NCBI RefSeq assembly: GCF_042662125.1 | Contig: NZ_JBHSXL010000009.1 | Coordinates: forward strand, 496,001-560,000 | DNA: 64,000 bases | DNA from: Halopenitus salinus | Lineage (GTDB): Archaea > Halobacteriota > Halobacteria > Halobacteriales > Haloferacaceae | Direction of reading: 5' to 3' | Shown: one piece after another, positions 8,108-18,779 of the stretch | Position numbering within the stretch: the first letter of the stretch is position 1 | Layout: the number at the start of each line of letters is the position of its first letter | Notes under the pieces: generated by a model | Databases searched by the model: none | What the model saw: the letters and a program-made list of their open reading frames with translations, nothing else | Told to the model about the DNA's origin: nothing | Made by a program: the position numbers and the translations under genes

Positions 8108-8404
8108 CTACCGACTCTCCCGCTGTTCCACCTTGTTCAACTCGATCAAAAGCCGGAAGATCGCCTTCACGAGGTTGGCGTCGACGTCGAACTGCTCCGC
8201 GTTCTCGCCGGCGCGCTCCATCACGCGGGCCTCCTGTGACTCGTCGGTCGTGGGGAGGTCCCGCTCCGCTTTGACCCGGGCGACGGTGTCGGCGACGTAG
8301 GTCCGGCGGGCGATCAACTCGACGATCTCGCGGTCGATGTCCTCGATCTCGGCGCGCAGCTCGTCGAGTTCCATCTGTTCGGGGTCCGCGTCGTTCGTGC
8401 TCAT
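8108..8404 (-). CDS. aroQ: Chorismate mutase (AroQ class)
   Basis: Stand-alone 98-residue AroQ-type chorismate mutase, converting chorismate to prephenate for phenylalanine and tyrosine synthesis. It shows the three-helix pattern: ELRAEIEDIDREIVELIARR (helix 1, with the conserved Arg of the first substrate contact), AERDLPTTDESQEARVMERA, and a third helix ending in LIELNKVEQRES. The start follows the stop of the shikimate kinase gene by 15 nt, so the two form an operon of the common aromatic pathway. Confidence 0.9.
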   Translation of the reverse strand: MSTNDADPEQMELDELRAEIEDIDREIVELIARRTYVADTVARVKAERDLPTTDESQEARVMERAGENAEQFDVDANLVKAIFRLLIELNKVEQRESR

Positions 8405-8419
8405 GGATCCCCCTCGTCG

Positions 8420-9331
8420 TCACTCCGCAATAATCCTTGCACCATCGTTCCGGGTCGTCGTGGATCGGACGGTTCCGGAACGCTCGGACCACAGCTCCCG
8501 AACGCGATCGAGATCCGCCTCCGGGTCGCCGGGGTCCGCGACGGCGACGACGCTCGGGCCGGTTCCCGAAAGCGACACGCCGGAGACGTGCGGCATCGCC
8601 TCGACGGCCGGATCCGGCGAGAACCCGAGCGCCGCCGAGAACGCGAGCCCGTTCACCGACATGGCCTCGGCGTACCGTCCCTCCAGGGCGAGGTCGGCGA
8701 CGAGGTCCGCCATCGGTGCCACGTTCCGGCAGCGGTCGAGGTCGGCGTCCGCGCTGTAGGAGCGCTCGGGCGGCGTCCAGACGAGCACGTCCCACTCGAC
8801 CGATCCGCGATCGAGCAGCTCGTCCGCGGCGTTGTCCGTGACCGTGAGGCCGCCGAGCATCGACGCCGTGGCGTCGTCGAAGGCCCCGGTGACCGCGACG
8901 CCCGTCTCGCGTGCGGCCTGCACTCCGAGGCGGCACGCCTCTAGACGGTCGAGGTCGGCGCCCATCCCCTCCTCAGTCTCCCCGTGAGCCCCGGAGACGG
9001 TGGCTCCGAGCGCGTCACACGTCGCGAGCACGGTCGCGTTCGCGGCCGCGCTCGAGCTCTTGAGTCCCGCCGCGAGCGGCACGTCGCTTTCGGTCCTGAC
9101 CGTTCCGCCCTCGCCGTCTCCCCAGCGCTCGGTCGCGAGCTCGACGCAGCGTTCGATGAGCGCCGTTTCGGCCTCCGGGTCCTCGGCGATCTCGCCGTCG
9201 ACGCCGTCGGAATTCGGATCGAGTTCCACCGTCGCCCGGGTCTCGACGTCGAGGCCGAACGCCGAGCCGGTCTCCGTCGCGAGCGCGTTGAGTACCGTCC
9301 CCGCACCGAGTGCGGCTGCCCGTCCGTGCAT
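8420..9331 (-). CDS. Archaeal shikimate kinase (GHMP family)
   Basis: A 303-residue GHMP kinase of the archaeal shikimate kinase type, phosphorylating shikimate at the 3-OH; it replaces the bacterial P-loop AroK. The GHMP ATP-binding motif PLAAGLKSSSAAANA is intact, the N-terminus GRAAALGAGTVLNALA is characteristic, and SLSGTGPSVVAVAD near the C-terminus is the GHMP motif 3. ATG at 9329-9331 (MHGRAAAL) is chosen over one 40 codons upstream that would add a basic, non-homologous leader. It lies upstream of chorismate mutase with only 15 nt between them. Confidence 0.93.
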   Translation of the reverse strand: MHGRAAALGAGTVLNALATETGSAFGLDVETRATVELDPNSDGVDGEIAEDPEAETALIERCVELATERWGDGEGGTVRTESDVPLAAGLKSSSAAANATVLATCDALGATVSGAHGETEEGMGADLDRLEACRLGVQAARETGVAVTGAFDDATASMLGGLTVTDNAADELLDRGSVEWDVLVWTPPERSYSADADLDRCRNVAPMADLVADLALEGRYAEAMSVNGLAFSAALGFSPDPAVEAMPHVSGVSLSGTGPSVVAVADPGDPEADLDRVRELWSERSGTVRSTTTRNDGARIIAE

Positions 9332-9459
9332 ACCGATCGAACCGAGGGCGCCCGCAAAGGTGTGACGGTCCCGGGTACGTCTCTTCGGTCCGATGGCACT
9401 CCACGACCGGCCGCCCGACCGAGCGCGCCGCTTTTGGGGCCGCCGGCCCAACTGACGGT

Positions 9460-9921
9460 ATGTCCGCCAACGCGCGCTCGGAGGTCCCGCCGAGCACCAT
9501 CGGCGTCGAACTCCGCGAGGAAGGCGTCGTCGTGGAGTATCTCGACGGCCGAACCACGCTGTATCGAGGAGCGCCCTCGGCGGTGGAGGGAACGCTCACC
9601 GCCGCTCCCGGCAAGGAGATGCACGTCCTCGTCACCGATCCGACGGAGACCGAGGGCGTGATGACCTACGTGAACGACCTGAAGACCCACGACGAGATCC
9701 TCGAGGACACCGGCGTCGGCCGCGTGATCTTCGAACCCGGGGAGGGGGAGGAGCTGTTCCCCGGCGTCGCTGCGAGACGGACCGGCGAACGAGCCCAGAT
9801 CGAGGCCGATCCGGAGGTCGCCGGCGGGCGCGTGTTCGTCTTCGTCGAGGACGACTGGAGCGAGCGGAGCTTCGAGATCGTCTCGCCTCCCGAGGGAGGC
9901 GTCGGAAGCTTCGAGGGATAG
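9460..9921 (+). CDS. Conserved haloarchaeal protein (DUF5796-like)
   Basis: A 153-residue acidic protein with no assigned function. From memory it resembles the haloarchaeal family DUF5796: PSTIGVELREEGVVVEYLDG at the N-terminus, MHVLVTDPTETEGVMTYVND in the middle, and GGRVFVFVEDDWSERSFEIV near the end. It appears to be all-beta with no membrane segment, no cysteine pair and no recognisable catalytic motif. The start codon at 9460 follows a short TA-containing segment and is the first Met giving the conserved N-terminus. It is divergent from the shikimate kinase operon and probably monocistronic. Confidence 0.8.
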   Translation: MSANARSEVPPSTIGVELREEGVVVEYLDGRTTLYRGAPSAVEGTLTAAPGKEMHVLVTDPTETEGVMTYVNDLKTHDEILEDTGVGRVIFEPGEGEELFPGVAARRTGERAQIEADPEVAGGRVFVFVEDDWSERSFEIVSPPEGGVGSFEG

Positions 9922-10000
9922 GTCACCCTCGTCGGGATATCCGACGGGAGATAGCCATCGGACGGCGAAGGGCCAAACGGCGAGGGGATCGCCGTCCCAC

Positions 10001-11683
<1,683 letters not shown>

Positions 11684-11744
11684 TACCGATCCCTCGGCGC
11701 GTTCGGGACTTAACTCTTGGAGGGTGAGGGATCGCCCCCGGTTC

Positions 11745-11784
11745 CGGCTCGAGGCCGAACGATCGGGCTCGAGGTCGAACGATC
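11745..11784. repeat. 20-bp tandem duplication
   Basis: Two adjacent copies of a 20-bp unit (11745-11764 and 11765-11784) of the form SGGCTCGAGGYCGAACGATC, between the divergent mutase and NAC genes. They differ at two positions. Confidence 0.8.
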
Positions 11785-11826
11785 CGGTCCGTCACCCTTT
11801 TCCAATCAGGCGTCGACTCTCGGCGT

Positions 11827-12219
11827 ATGCTTGGAGGCGGCGGGATGAACCCGCGGAAGATGAAACAGATGATGAAACAGATGGGGATCGACGTCACCGA
11901 ACTCGACGTCGAGGAGGTCGTCATCCGGACCGACGAGGAGGACCTCGTCTTCGACGGCCCCCAGGTCACCCGGATGGACGCCCAGGGCCAGGAGACCTAC
12001 CAGGTCGTCGGCGAGCCCGAGTCCGTCGAGGCCGGAACCGGCGGAAGCGGCGGATCCGCTTCCGGTCCCGACGGAGACGACGAGGGTGACGCGTCCGCGA
12101 TCCCCGCAGACGACGTGGCGATCGTCGCGGAGCGGGCCGGCGTCCCCGAGGAGGACGCGATCGAGGCGCTCGAGGCCGAGGACGGAGATCTGGCCGCCGC
12201 GATCGCCCGTCTCGAGTGA
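11827..12219 (+). CDS. nac: Nascent polypeptide-associated complex protein (alpha-NAC)
   Basis: A 130-residue archaeal NAC homologue that forms a homodimer on the ribosome near the peptide exit. The N-terminus MNPRKMKQMMKQMGIDVTEL and the NAC beta-barrel segment EEVVIRTDEEDLVFDGPQVT are conserved. A Gly/Ser/Asp-rich linker leads to a C-terminal UBA helix bundle (DVAIVAERAGVPEEDAIEAL and AAAIARLE). Its TGA stop overlaps the GTG start of the following methyltransferase gene, so the two are co-transcribed. Confidence 0.93.
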   Translation: MLGGGGMNPRKMKQMMKQMGIDVTELDVEEVVIRTDEEDLVFDGPQVTRMDAQGQETYQVVGEPESVEAGTGGSGGSASGPDGDDEGDASAIPADDVAIVAERAGVPEEDAIEALEAEDGDLAAAIARLE

Positions 12220-12959
12220 CCGACCCGGCCTACCTCCTGGTCGGCGACGGCCGGGAGTACCTGCTCGAACCGGGCGCGGAGTTCGGCACCGACCTCGGCG
12301 TCATCGAGGTCCCGGAGGACGTCTCCGGCGGCGACGTCGTCGAGACCCACCTCGGCGAGACCTTCGAGGTCCGCGAGCTCCGGCTCGCCGACCTCTTCGA
12401 CCACCTCGATCGGACTGGGGCGCCGATGATGCCCCGGGACGTCGGGCTCGTGATCGGCCACGCCGGGATCGGCCGTGGCGACCGCGTCCTCGACGCCGGA
12501 ACGGGGACCGGAATCCTGGCCGTCGCCATGGGGCGTGCGGGCGCCGAGGTGACGACCTACGAGCGTGATCCCGACTTCGCCGACGTCGCCCGCGAGAACA
12601 TGCGTATCGCCGGGGTCGACGACGTGGTCGACGTTCGAACCGGCGATCTGACCGCGGAGGTCGACGCGCTCGTCGAGTCGGAGCCCGACTTCGACGTGCT
12701 CACGCTCGATACCGGCGACGCCGCGGACGTCGTCTCCCGTGCGCCGGAACTGCTCGTTTCCGGCGGCTTCCTCGCCGCCTACTCCCCGTTCGTCGAGGGG
12801 ACGCGCTCGGTCGTCGAGACCGCCCGAGAGGCGGGCCTCGAGGGAGTGGAGTCCCTGGAGACGATCCAGCGGGAGATGGACTTCTCCGAACGCGGCTCGC
12901 GCCCCTCGACGGCCGGCGTCGGTCACACGGGCTATCTCACGTTCGCGCGGCGGCCCTGA
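12216..12959 (+). CDS. trmI: tRNA (adenine-N1)-methyltransferase, TrmI type
   Basis: A 247-residue class I SAM methyltransferase of the archaeal TrmI family, which makes 1-methyladenosine at tRNA positions 57/58. The N-terminal beta domain is followed by the SAM motif I VLDAGTGTGILAVAMGRAGA and the acidic end of strand 2 (TYERDPDFADVA). The segment TGAPMMPRDVGLVIGHAGIG matches the family pattern where a conserved QxxYPKD block sits in bacteria. Translation begins at a GTG that overlaps the NAC stop (GTGA); no better start exists downstream. The NAC-TrmI order is common in haloarchaea. Confidence 0.9.
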   Translation: MTDPAYLLVGDGREYLLEPGAEFGTDLGVIEVPEDVSGGDVVETHLGETFEVRELRLADLFDHLDRTGAPMMPRDVGLVIGHAGIGRGDRVLDAGTGTGILAVAMGRAGAEVTTYERDPDFADVARENMRIAGVDDVVDVRTGDLTAEVDALVESEPDFDVLTLDTGDAADVVSRAPELLVSGGFLAAYSPFVEGTRSVVETAREAGLEGVESLETIQREMDFSERGSRPSTAGVGHTGYLTFARRP

Positions 12960-13020
12960 GTCGGAGTCGGTTGGCCCTGGGGCCCGGCGTCCGGATTCTC
13001 GCGACGCGGTCTCGATCGCC

Positions 13021-13347
13021 TCAGTGGTCGTCCTCGCGCCACTTGTGTTCGCACTCGGTACAGACGAAAAAGCGCGTCTCCGACTCGTCGGCCGACCGGA
13101 TCTGCTGCATGTACCAGTAGGCGGTGTCGTTGCCGCATTCGGGACAGTGCGCGGTGGTCGTCGGCAGCCCCTTGTCCTCGGCGTCGCTGACGTCGACGAT
13201 CTCCGAGGACTCCTGGCCCTGGGTCGTGACCATCGTGGCCTCGGCCTCCTCGTCGCGCCCCTTCTCGAACCCGCAGGACGAACAGACCCAGTGGTCCTCG
13301 CCCTCGCCGGCCTTCATCATCGATCCGCACTCGTCGCAGAACTCCAT
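13021..13347 (-). CDS. tfs: Transcription factor S (RpoM/TFIIS-like cleavage factor)
   Basis: A 108-residue protein with two zinc ribbons. The N-terminal one is MEFCDECGSMM with CSSCGFEKG, and the C-terminal one has HCPECGNDTAYWYMQQIRSA followed by CTECEHKW. The C-terminal ribbon carries the RSADE(S)E tip with the acidic pair that inserts into RNA polymerase to stimulate cleavage of backtracked transcripts. The ATG at 13345-13347 lies 24-31 nt from a perfect TATA box (13371-13378). A much longer open frame runs upstream opposite hyuA but has no support. Confidence 0.95.
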   Translation of the reverse strand: MEFCDECGSMMKAGEGEDHWVCSSCGFEKGRDEEAEATMVTTQGQESSEIVDVSDAEDKGLPTTTAHCPECGNDTAYWYMQQIRSADESETRFFVCTECEHKWREDDH

Positions 13348-13370
13348 GCCCGGTGAAAGCCACGCCAGGG

Positions 13371-13378
13371 TATATAAA
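13371..13378 (-). promoter_or_regulatory. TATA box for transcription factor S
   Basis: Minus-strand reading TTTATATA, centred about 27 nt upstream of the ATG at 13347; one of the strongest core promoters in the window and consistent with a leaderless mRNA. Confidence 0.75.
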
Positions 13379-13449
13379 CGACGGGATCGTCGTGTGCGTC
13401 GTGACCCGGACGCAAGCAGCCATCGACTCGACCACGCGCGGGAGCCGAC

Positions 13450-15558
13450 ATGGTTCCTGAGGGGGCGACTCGATCGGACGCCACCGAGGGGTCGGAGCCC
13501 GACGGCTCGCGGCGGATCGGCGTCGACGTCGGCGGCACGTTCACGGACGTCGCGCTCGCGGTCGACGGCCGGCTCGTCACCGCCAAGGTGCCGACGACGG
13601 ACGATCAAAGCGTCGGCGTCATCCGCGGCATCCGCGAGGCCTGCGGTCGCGCCGGAATCGAGCCGGAGTCGATCGACGAGTTCGCCCACGCGATGACCGT
13701 CTCCGTCAACGCCCTCCTGGAGCGAGCCGGCGCGCGGACCGCGCTCGTGACCACGGAGGGGTTCCGCGACGTCCTCGAGATCGGAAGACAGGACCGCCCG
13801 GCGCTGTACGACCTCGACGCGGAGAAGCCGGAGCCGCTCGTCCCCCGCGATCTGCGTTTCGAGATCGACGAACGGGCGACGCCTGAAGGCGTCCTCCGAC
13901 CGGTGGATCCGGAGGACGCGGCCGACCTCGCCGGGACGCTTCGCGAGCGGGGGATCGAATCGGTCGCGATCTGCCTGTTGCACGCCTACGCGGACCCGGA
14001 GAACGAGCGCGTCCTCGCGCGAACGCTGCGGGAGGAACTCGACGTTCCGGTCTCGACGTCCCACGAGGTCCTCGCGGAGTTCCGCGAGTACGAACGGACC
14101 GCGACGACGGTCGTCGACGCCTACGTTCGCCCCGCGATCGACGACTACGTCGGTCGGCTCGTGGAACGCGCGCGTGAGATCGGCCTGCCGACTCCGCGGA
14201 TCATGCGGGCCAACGGTGGAACGGCCGCCCCCGAGACGGTTCGGAACCGGGCGGTTGCGACCACGCTCTCGGGCCCCGCCGCGGGCGTCGTCGGCGCGGC
14301 GGCGACCGTCGATTCGGGATCGGACGGTAGCGGCGATGACGAGGATGATTCCGTCCCCACGGACGACGTGGATCCGCGTTCGGGACTGATCACCTTCGAC
14401 ATGGGAGGGACCTCGAGCGACGTGAGCCTCGTTCGCGACGGCGAGGTCGAGCGGACGACGGACTCCGCGATCGACGGCCACCCGATCCGGACGCCGATGG
14501 TCGACGTCCACACCGTGGGCGCCGGCGGCGGGTCGATCGCGTGGGTCGACGCCGGCGGCGCCCTTCGCGTCGGCCCGCGCTCCGCGGGCGCCACTCCCGG
14601 TCCCGCCTGCTACGGTCGCGGCGGAGCGGAGCCGACCGTCACCGACGCGAACGTCGTGCTCGGATACATCGGCCCGAACGCCTCGCTCGGCGGCGAGGTG
14701 GATCTCGACGCCGACGCCGCCCGCGAGGTCATGGCCGACCTCGCCGAGTCGGCCGGCCTCGAGGGTCCGATGGAGGCGGCTCGCGGCGTCCATCGCGTCG
14801 CGAACGCGACGATGACGCGGGCGATCCGGACGGTGACCGTCGAGCGAGGACACGACCCGCGGACGTTCTCGCTCGTCGCCTTCGGCGGGGCGGGACCGAT
14901 GCACGCGACGGCGCTCGCGGATGATCTCGGCGTCGATCGCGTCGTCGTTCCGCGCTCGGGTGGAGTGCTTTCCGCGTTCGGCCTGCTCGCGGCCGACGAG
15001 ACCTACGACGCGGCCCGGACCGTCGGGACGAAACTGGACGGGGCGGATCCCGGATCCCTGGAGGCCGTCTACGGGGAACTCGAGGAGGTGGTCCTCGCGG
15101 ACGCCTCGGCGGGAGCCCGGACCGAGCGCGCCGCCGACTGCCGCTACGTCGGACAGAGCTTCGAACTCACCGTCCCGGTCGATGAGCCGGTCGATCCGGC
15201 CGCGATCACGGAGCGGTTCCACGAGGCCCACGAGCGCGCTCACGGCTACGCCCTCCCGGAGACGATCGAGATCGTCACCCTCCGAGCGACGGCCACCGTT
15301 CCGGGCGAGACGCCCGGGCTCCGGCACGAGGGCGGAGGTGATCCACGGATCGGAACCCGGGCGGTTCGGTTCCCGGACGCCGGGCGATGCGAGACCGACG
15401 TCTACGACCGAAGCCGACTCGCGCCCGGCGCGTCGATCTCGGGGCCGTCGATCCTCGAACGCGGCGAGAGCACGACGGTCCTGCCGCCCGGGTGGGGAGG
15501 CGAGATCCTCGCCGACGGCGCTCTCGTGGCGACTCACGAGGGGGTGGACGAACGATGA
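13450..15558 (+). CDS. hyuA: Hydantoinase/oxoprolinase A-type subunit
   Basis: A 702-residue ASKHA-fold ATPase of the HyuA family (N-methylhydantoinase A / 5-oxoprolinase alpha / acetone carboxylase beta-like). The phosphate-1 loop RRIGVDVGGTFTDVALAVDG is at residues about 21-40, followed by HAMTVSVNALLERAGARTAL. ITFDMGGTSSDVSLVRDG is the second phosphate loop, and AFGGAGPMHATALADDLG is the adenosine-side motif. The start lies about 100 nt beyond the divergent tfs gene. It overlaps hyuB by four bases (ATGA). The family hydrolyses cyclic amides with ATP; the substrate here, hydantoin or 5-oxoproline, is not determinable. Confidence 0.93.
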   Translation: MVPEGATRSDATEGSEPDGSRRIGVDVGGTFTDVALAVDGRLVTAKVPTTDDQSVGVIRGIREACGRAGIEPESIDEFAHAMTVSVNALLERAGARTALVTTEGFRDVLEIGRQDRPALYDLDAEKPEPLVPRDLRFEIDERATPEGVLRPVDPEDAADLAGTLRERGIESVAICLLHAYADPENERVLARTLREELDVPVSTSHEVLAEFREYERTATTVVDAYVRPAIDDYVGRLVERAREIGLPTPRIMRANGGTAAPETVRNRAVATTLSGPAAGVVGAAATVDSGSDGSGDDEDDSVPTDDVDPRSGLITFDMGGTSSDVSLVRDGEVERTTDSAIDGHPIRTPMVDVHTVGAGGGSIAWVDAGGALRVGPRSAGATPGPACYGRGGAEPTVTDANVVLGYIGPNASLGGEVDLDADAAREVMADLAESAGLEGPMEAARGVHRVANATMTRAIRTVTVERGHDPRTFSLVAFGGAGPMHATALADDLGVDRVVVPRSGGVLSAFGLLAADETYDAARTVGTKLDGADPGSLEAVYGELEEVVLADASAGARTERAADCRYVGQSFELTVPVDEPVDPAAITERFHEAHERAHGYALPETIEIVTLRATATVPGETPGLRHEGGGDPRIGTRAVRFPDAGRCETDVYDRSRLAPGASISGPSILERGESTTVLPPGWGGEILADGALVATHEGVDER

Positions 15559-17222
15559 CGGATCGATCGGAGCCGGGGCGAACGGAATCGGAACGATCGG
15601 CGTCGGAACGGATCGACCCGGTGACCCTCGAGGTGTTCCGAAACCGCCTCGAGGGGATCACGGAGGAGATGGGCCGGACCCTGATCCGCGGTGCCTACTC
15701 GCCGAACATCAAGGAGCGGCGCGACTGCTCGACGGCGCTCTTCGACGCCGCGGGACGGATGGTCGCCCAGGCCGAACACATCCCCGTCCACCTCGGCGCG
15801 ATGCCGGCGGCCGTCGCGGCGGTCCGCGAGCGCGATCCGGCCCCTGGCGACGTCTTCGTGCTCAACGACCCGTTCACGGGAGGGACCCACCTGCCGGACG
15901 TGACGCTGGTGTCTGCGCTCGCGCCCGGGGCCGGAGAGGAGATCGTCGGATACGCGGTCTCGCGGGCCCACCACGCGGACGTGGGCGGGATGACGCCCGG
16001 AAGCATGCCCGCCGGCGCGCGGGACGTCCACCAGGAGGGGCTTCGGATCCCGCCGATACGGCTCGTCGCGGACGGGGAGATCCGAGAGGAGGTGCGGTCG
16101 CTCGTGTTGGCCAACGTCCGAAACGCCCGCGAGCGGCGCGCGGATCTCCGAGCCCAACTCGCCGCGAACGAGCGCGGCGAGCGCCGCCTCGGCGACCTCA
16201 TCGAGGAGTACGGCCGCGAGGTCGTCTCGGCCGGATTCGACGCCGTGATCGACTACTCGCGCGACCGGATCGAGGCGGCGATCGCCGAGCTGCCGGACGA
16301 GACCTACGAGGCGACGGACGTCCTCGAGGGCGACGGCGTCACGGACGAGGACGTCCCGATCCGGGTCGCGGTCACGATCGACGGCCGGTCGATCGAGGTC
16401 GACTTCGCGGGGACGGCCGGACAACTCGAGGGGAACCTCAACGCGCCGAGCGCGGTCGCTCACAGCGCGGTCTACTTCGTCGTCCGGTGTGTCACCGATC
16501 CGGACGTCCCGCCGAATCAGGGCTGTTACGACCCGGTCTCGGTCCGGATTCCGGATGGATCGCTTCTCGATCCCGAGCCCCCGGCGGCGGTCGTCGGCGG
16601 CAACGTCGAGACGAGCCAGCGGGTCACGGACGTCGTGTTCGCGGCGCTCGCGAGGGCCGCACCGGACCGCGTTCCGGCCCAGGGCCAGGGGACGATGAAC
16701 AACCTCACCGTCGGCGCGCGCGACGGCTCGTTCGCCTACTACGAGACGATCGGCGGCGGGTTCGGCGCCCGTCCGGACCGCGACGGAATGGACGGCGTTC
16801 ACGTCGGCATGACGAACACGCTCAACACGCCGGTGGAGTCGATCGAGAACGAGTATCCGATGTCGGTCGAGCGGTACGCGCTCCGGCCCGGAAGCGGCGG
16901 CGACGGCGAGTTCCGCGGGGGGCTCGGGCTCGAGCGTGTGCTCAGACTCGAGGCCGACGCCACCGTCTCCGTTCTCTCGGAGCGTCGCCGTCGCGCTCCG
17001 CGAGGGGTCGCGGGCGGCGCGGACGGCGCCGTCGGCGAGAACCTGATCGACGGCGATCCGGTCGCCTCGAAGACGACCGTGGAGGCCGACGCCGGCACGA
17101 CGGTGACGATCCGGACGCCCGGTGCCGGCGGACACGGCGACCCGGCGGATCGGGACCCGGATATGACGGCGAGGGATCGACGCGAGGGGAAGACCGAGGA
17201 ATCGGCGGATCAGAACTCCTAA
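15555..17222 (+). CDS. hyuB: Hydantoinase/oxoprolinase B-type subunit
   Basis: A 555-residue HyuB-family protein, the partner of HyuA in an ATP-dependent cyclic amidase. The conserved blocks are IDPVTLEVFRNRLEGITEEM, SPNIKERRDCSTALFDAAG, NDPFTGGTHLPDVTLVSAL, then GGNVETSQRVTDVVFAAL and YYETIGGGFGARP. ATG 15555 overlaps the hyuA stop, so translation is coupled. The length is typical. A short arginine/serine-rich leader precedes the conserved domain. The MFS gene downstream (17415) may supply substrate, but a gap of nearly 200 bp with repeats separates them. Confidence 0.93.
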   Translation: MTDRSEPGRTESERSASERIDPVTLEVFRNRLEGITEEMGRTLIRGAYSPNIKERRDCSTALFDAAGRMVAQAEHIPVHLGAMPAAVAAVRERDPAPGDVFVLNDPFTGGTHLPDVTLVSALAPGAGEEIVGYAVSRAHHADVGGMTPGSMPAGARDVHQEGLRIPPIRLVADGEIREEVRSLVLANVRNARERRADLRAQLAANERGERRLGDLIEEYGREVVSAGFDAVIDYSRDRIEAAIAELPDETYEATDVLEGDGVTDEDVPIRVAVTIDGRSIEVDFAGTAGQLEGNLNAPSAVAHSAVYFVVRCVTDPDVPPNQGCYDPVSVRIPDGSLLDPEPPAAVVGGNVETSQRVTDVVFAALARAAPDRVPAQGQGTMNNLTVGARDGSFAYYETIGGGFGARPDRDGMDGVHVGMTNTLNTPVESIENEYPMSVERYALRPGSGGDGEFRGGLGLERVLRLEADATVSVLSERRRRAPRGVAGGADGAVGENLIDGDPVASKTTVEADAGTTVTIRTPGAGGHGDPADRDPDMTARDRREGKTEESADQNS

Positions 17223-17299
17223 CGTCCGCGGTCTGATCCGGTCGACCTCCACGGTCCATCCGCGTTCAACCGTCGGCCGTTGCGCCGCTGCGGCGCTGC

Positions 17300-17365
17300 G
17301 CTGTTTCGACGATCCGTCCGTCCTCGCCGTTTCGACGGGCCCCGTCCTCGCCGCTTCGACGAGCC
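17300..17365. repeat. 24-bp tandem repeat between hyuB and MFS gene
   Basis: Two full copies, 17318-17341 and 17342-17365, of CCGTCCTCGCCGYTTCGACG plus RGCC, preceded by a partial copy ending TTTCGACGATC near 17300-17314. The full copies differ at two positions. Confidence 0.8.
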
Positions 17366-17414
17366 GCGTTCGGTCCAGAAGGCCCTTTAGGTCGACACCC
17401 GAACCCGACCGTAG

Positions 17415-18722
17415 ATGGGTTCGTTGGGAGCGGCGACGTCGGCGATCACCGACGCGGACAGGCGCGTGATCGTGCTCGCGCTGGCCCGGATGGTCGGCGC
17501 GATCGGCAACTCGTTTTTGATCGTCGTCCTCCCGTTGTACATCGCGAGCGGCCTCGTCGACGTCGAGGCGTTGCTGGGAACCCGCGTCGGGATCGCCGGC
17601 GCGTCGATCGCGGTCACGGAGCCGCTCCTCATCGGCGTCGTCCTGTCGCTTTTCGGCTTCCTCAACAGTCTCTCACAGCCCTGGACCGGTCGCCTCTCCG
17701 ATCGGACCGGCCGTCGAAAGCCGTTCGTCCTCGCCGGGATCGCGCTTCTCGGAACCGCGAGCGGCCTGTACGTCCTCGCGAGCGAGTACTGGATGCTCGT
17801 CGTCCTGCGTGCCGCCCAGGGACTCGGCGCCGCGTTGACCATCCCCGCCGTCGTCGCGCTCGTCAACGAGTACGCCGCGAGCCCGAGCGAGCGCGGCGGG
17901 AACTTCGGCGTGTTCAACACCTTTCGCCTGATCGGCTTCGGATTCGGGCCGATCCTCGCCGGGATCATCGTCGAGCGGGGACCCTACGATCTGGGCGTCG
18001 TCGGCCTCGACGGAAGCCTCTCCGGATTCGACGCGTCCTTCGTCGCCGCGTGTGCGGGTGCGTACCTCTCGTTCGCGTTAGTGTACCTCCTCGTCTCCGA
18101 CACCGAGGAATCGGCGCGAGCCGCCGGGACCGACGTGTCGATCCGGATCCGCGGCGAGGACCGGCTCCTCGATCCGGTCTTCGTGCTCGGGCTCGCGACC
18201 GTCGCGATGGGCGTGTGCATCGCCCTCTTCGCCACCCTGCAGAACCAGGTCAACGTCCGGCTCGACCAGGCGCCGGTCTGGTTCGGCACCCAGTTCGCGG
18301 CGGTCACGATCACGAACGTGATCCTCCAGGTCCCGGTTGGGCGGGCCTGCGACCGGTTCGGCCGCCGGCCGTTCCTGCTCGCCGGGTTCGTCCTGCTCGT
18401 CCCCTCGACGCTGTTTCAGGGGATCGTCCTCACTCCGGAGGCGATGCTCGTCGTACGGCTGATTCAGGGGGTCGCGGTCGCGCTCGTGTTCGCTCCCTCC
18501 CTCGCGCTCGCCGGAGACGTGGCTCGCGAGGGTGAGTCCGGATCCACCCTCTCGATCCTCACCATGGGGTTCGGATTCGGCATCGCTCTCGGCCCGCTCA
18601 CCTCCGGGATCCTCGTGAGCTACGGCTTCGTCGTTCCCTTCGCGGTCGGCGCGTTCCTCGGGGTCGTCGCGCTGGTCATGGTGATCACGCAGGTCGAGGA
18701 GACGCTCGGCCACGCGACGTGA
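17415..18722 (+). CDS. MFS transporter
   Basis: A 435-residue major facilitator permease with about 12 membrane segments. The loop-2 motif GRLSDRTGRRKPFVLAGIAL and its second-half counterpart GRACDRFGRRPFLLAGFVLL are both present. The N-terminal half contains LIVVLPLYIASG and an extended extracellular loop before helix 3; a hydrophilic central loop lies near residues 225-245. The family covers drug, sugar and organic-acid transport and the sequence does not say which. It follows hyuA/hyuB on the same strand, so uptake of a hydantoinase substrate is one possibility (inference). Confidence 0.9.
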   Translation: MGSLGAATSAITDADRRVIVLALARMVGAIGNSFLIVVLPLYIASGLVDVEALLGTRVGIAGASIAVTEPLLIGVVLSLFGFLNSLSQPWTGRLSDRTGRRKPFVLAGIALLGTASGLYVLASEYWMLVVLRAAQGLGAALTIPAVVALVNEYAASPSERGGNFGVFNTFRLIGFGFGPILAGIIVERGPYDLGVVGLDGSLSGFDASFVAACAGAYLSFALVYLLVSDTEESARAAGTDVSIRIRGEDRLLDPVFVLGLATVAMGVCIALFATLQNQVNVRLDQAPVWFGTQFAAVTITNVILQVPVGRACDRFGRRPFLLAGFVLLVPSTLFQGIVLTPEAMLVVRLIQGVAVALVFAPSLALAGDVAREGESGSTLSILTMGFGFGIALGPLTSGILVSYGFVVPFAVGAFLGVVALVMVITQVEETLGHAT

Positions 18723-18779
18723 GCGCGGTCGTCGGGGTGGCGACCCGGAACGGGAATCGAACGCACCGTGCGGTCCGCC

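Noticed and set aside
13021..15537. 838-residue open frame on the minus strand across hyuA ending in transcription factor S
   Set aside because: Only the last 108 residues (13021-13347) are a real protein; the rest is the antisense shadow of hyuA.
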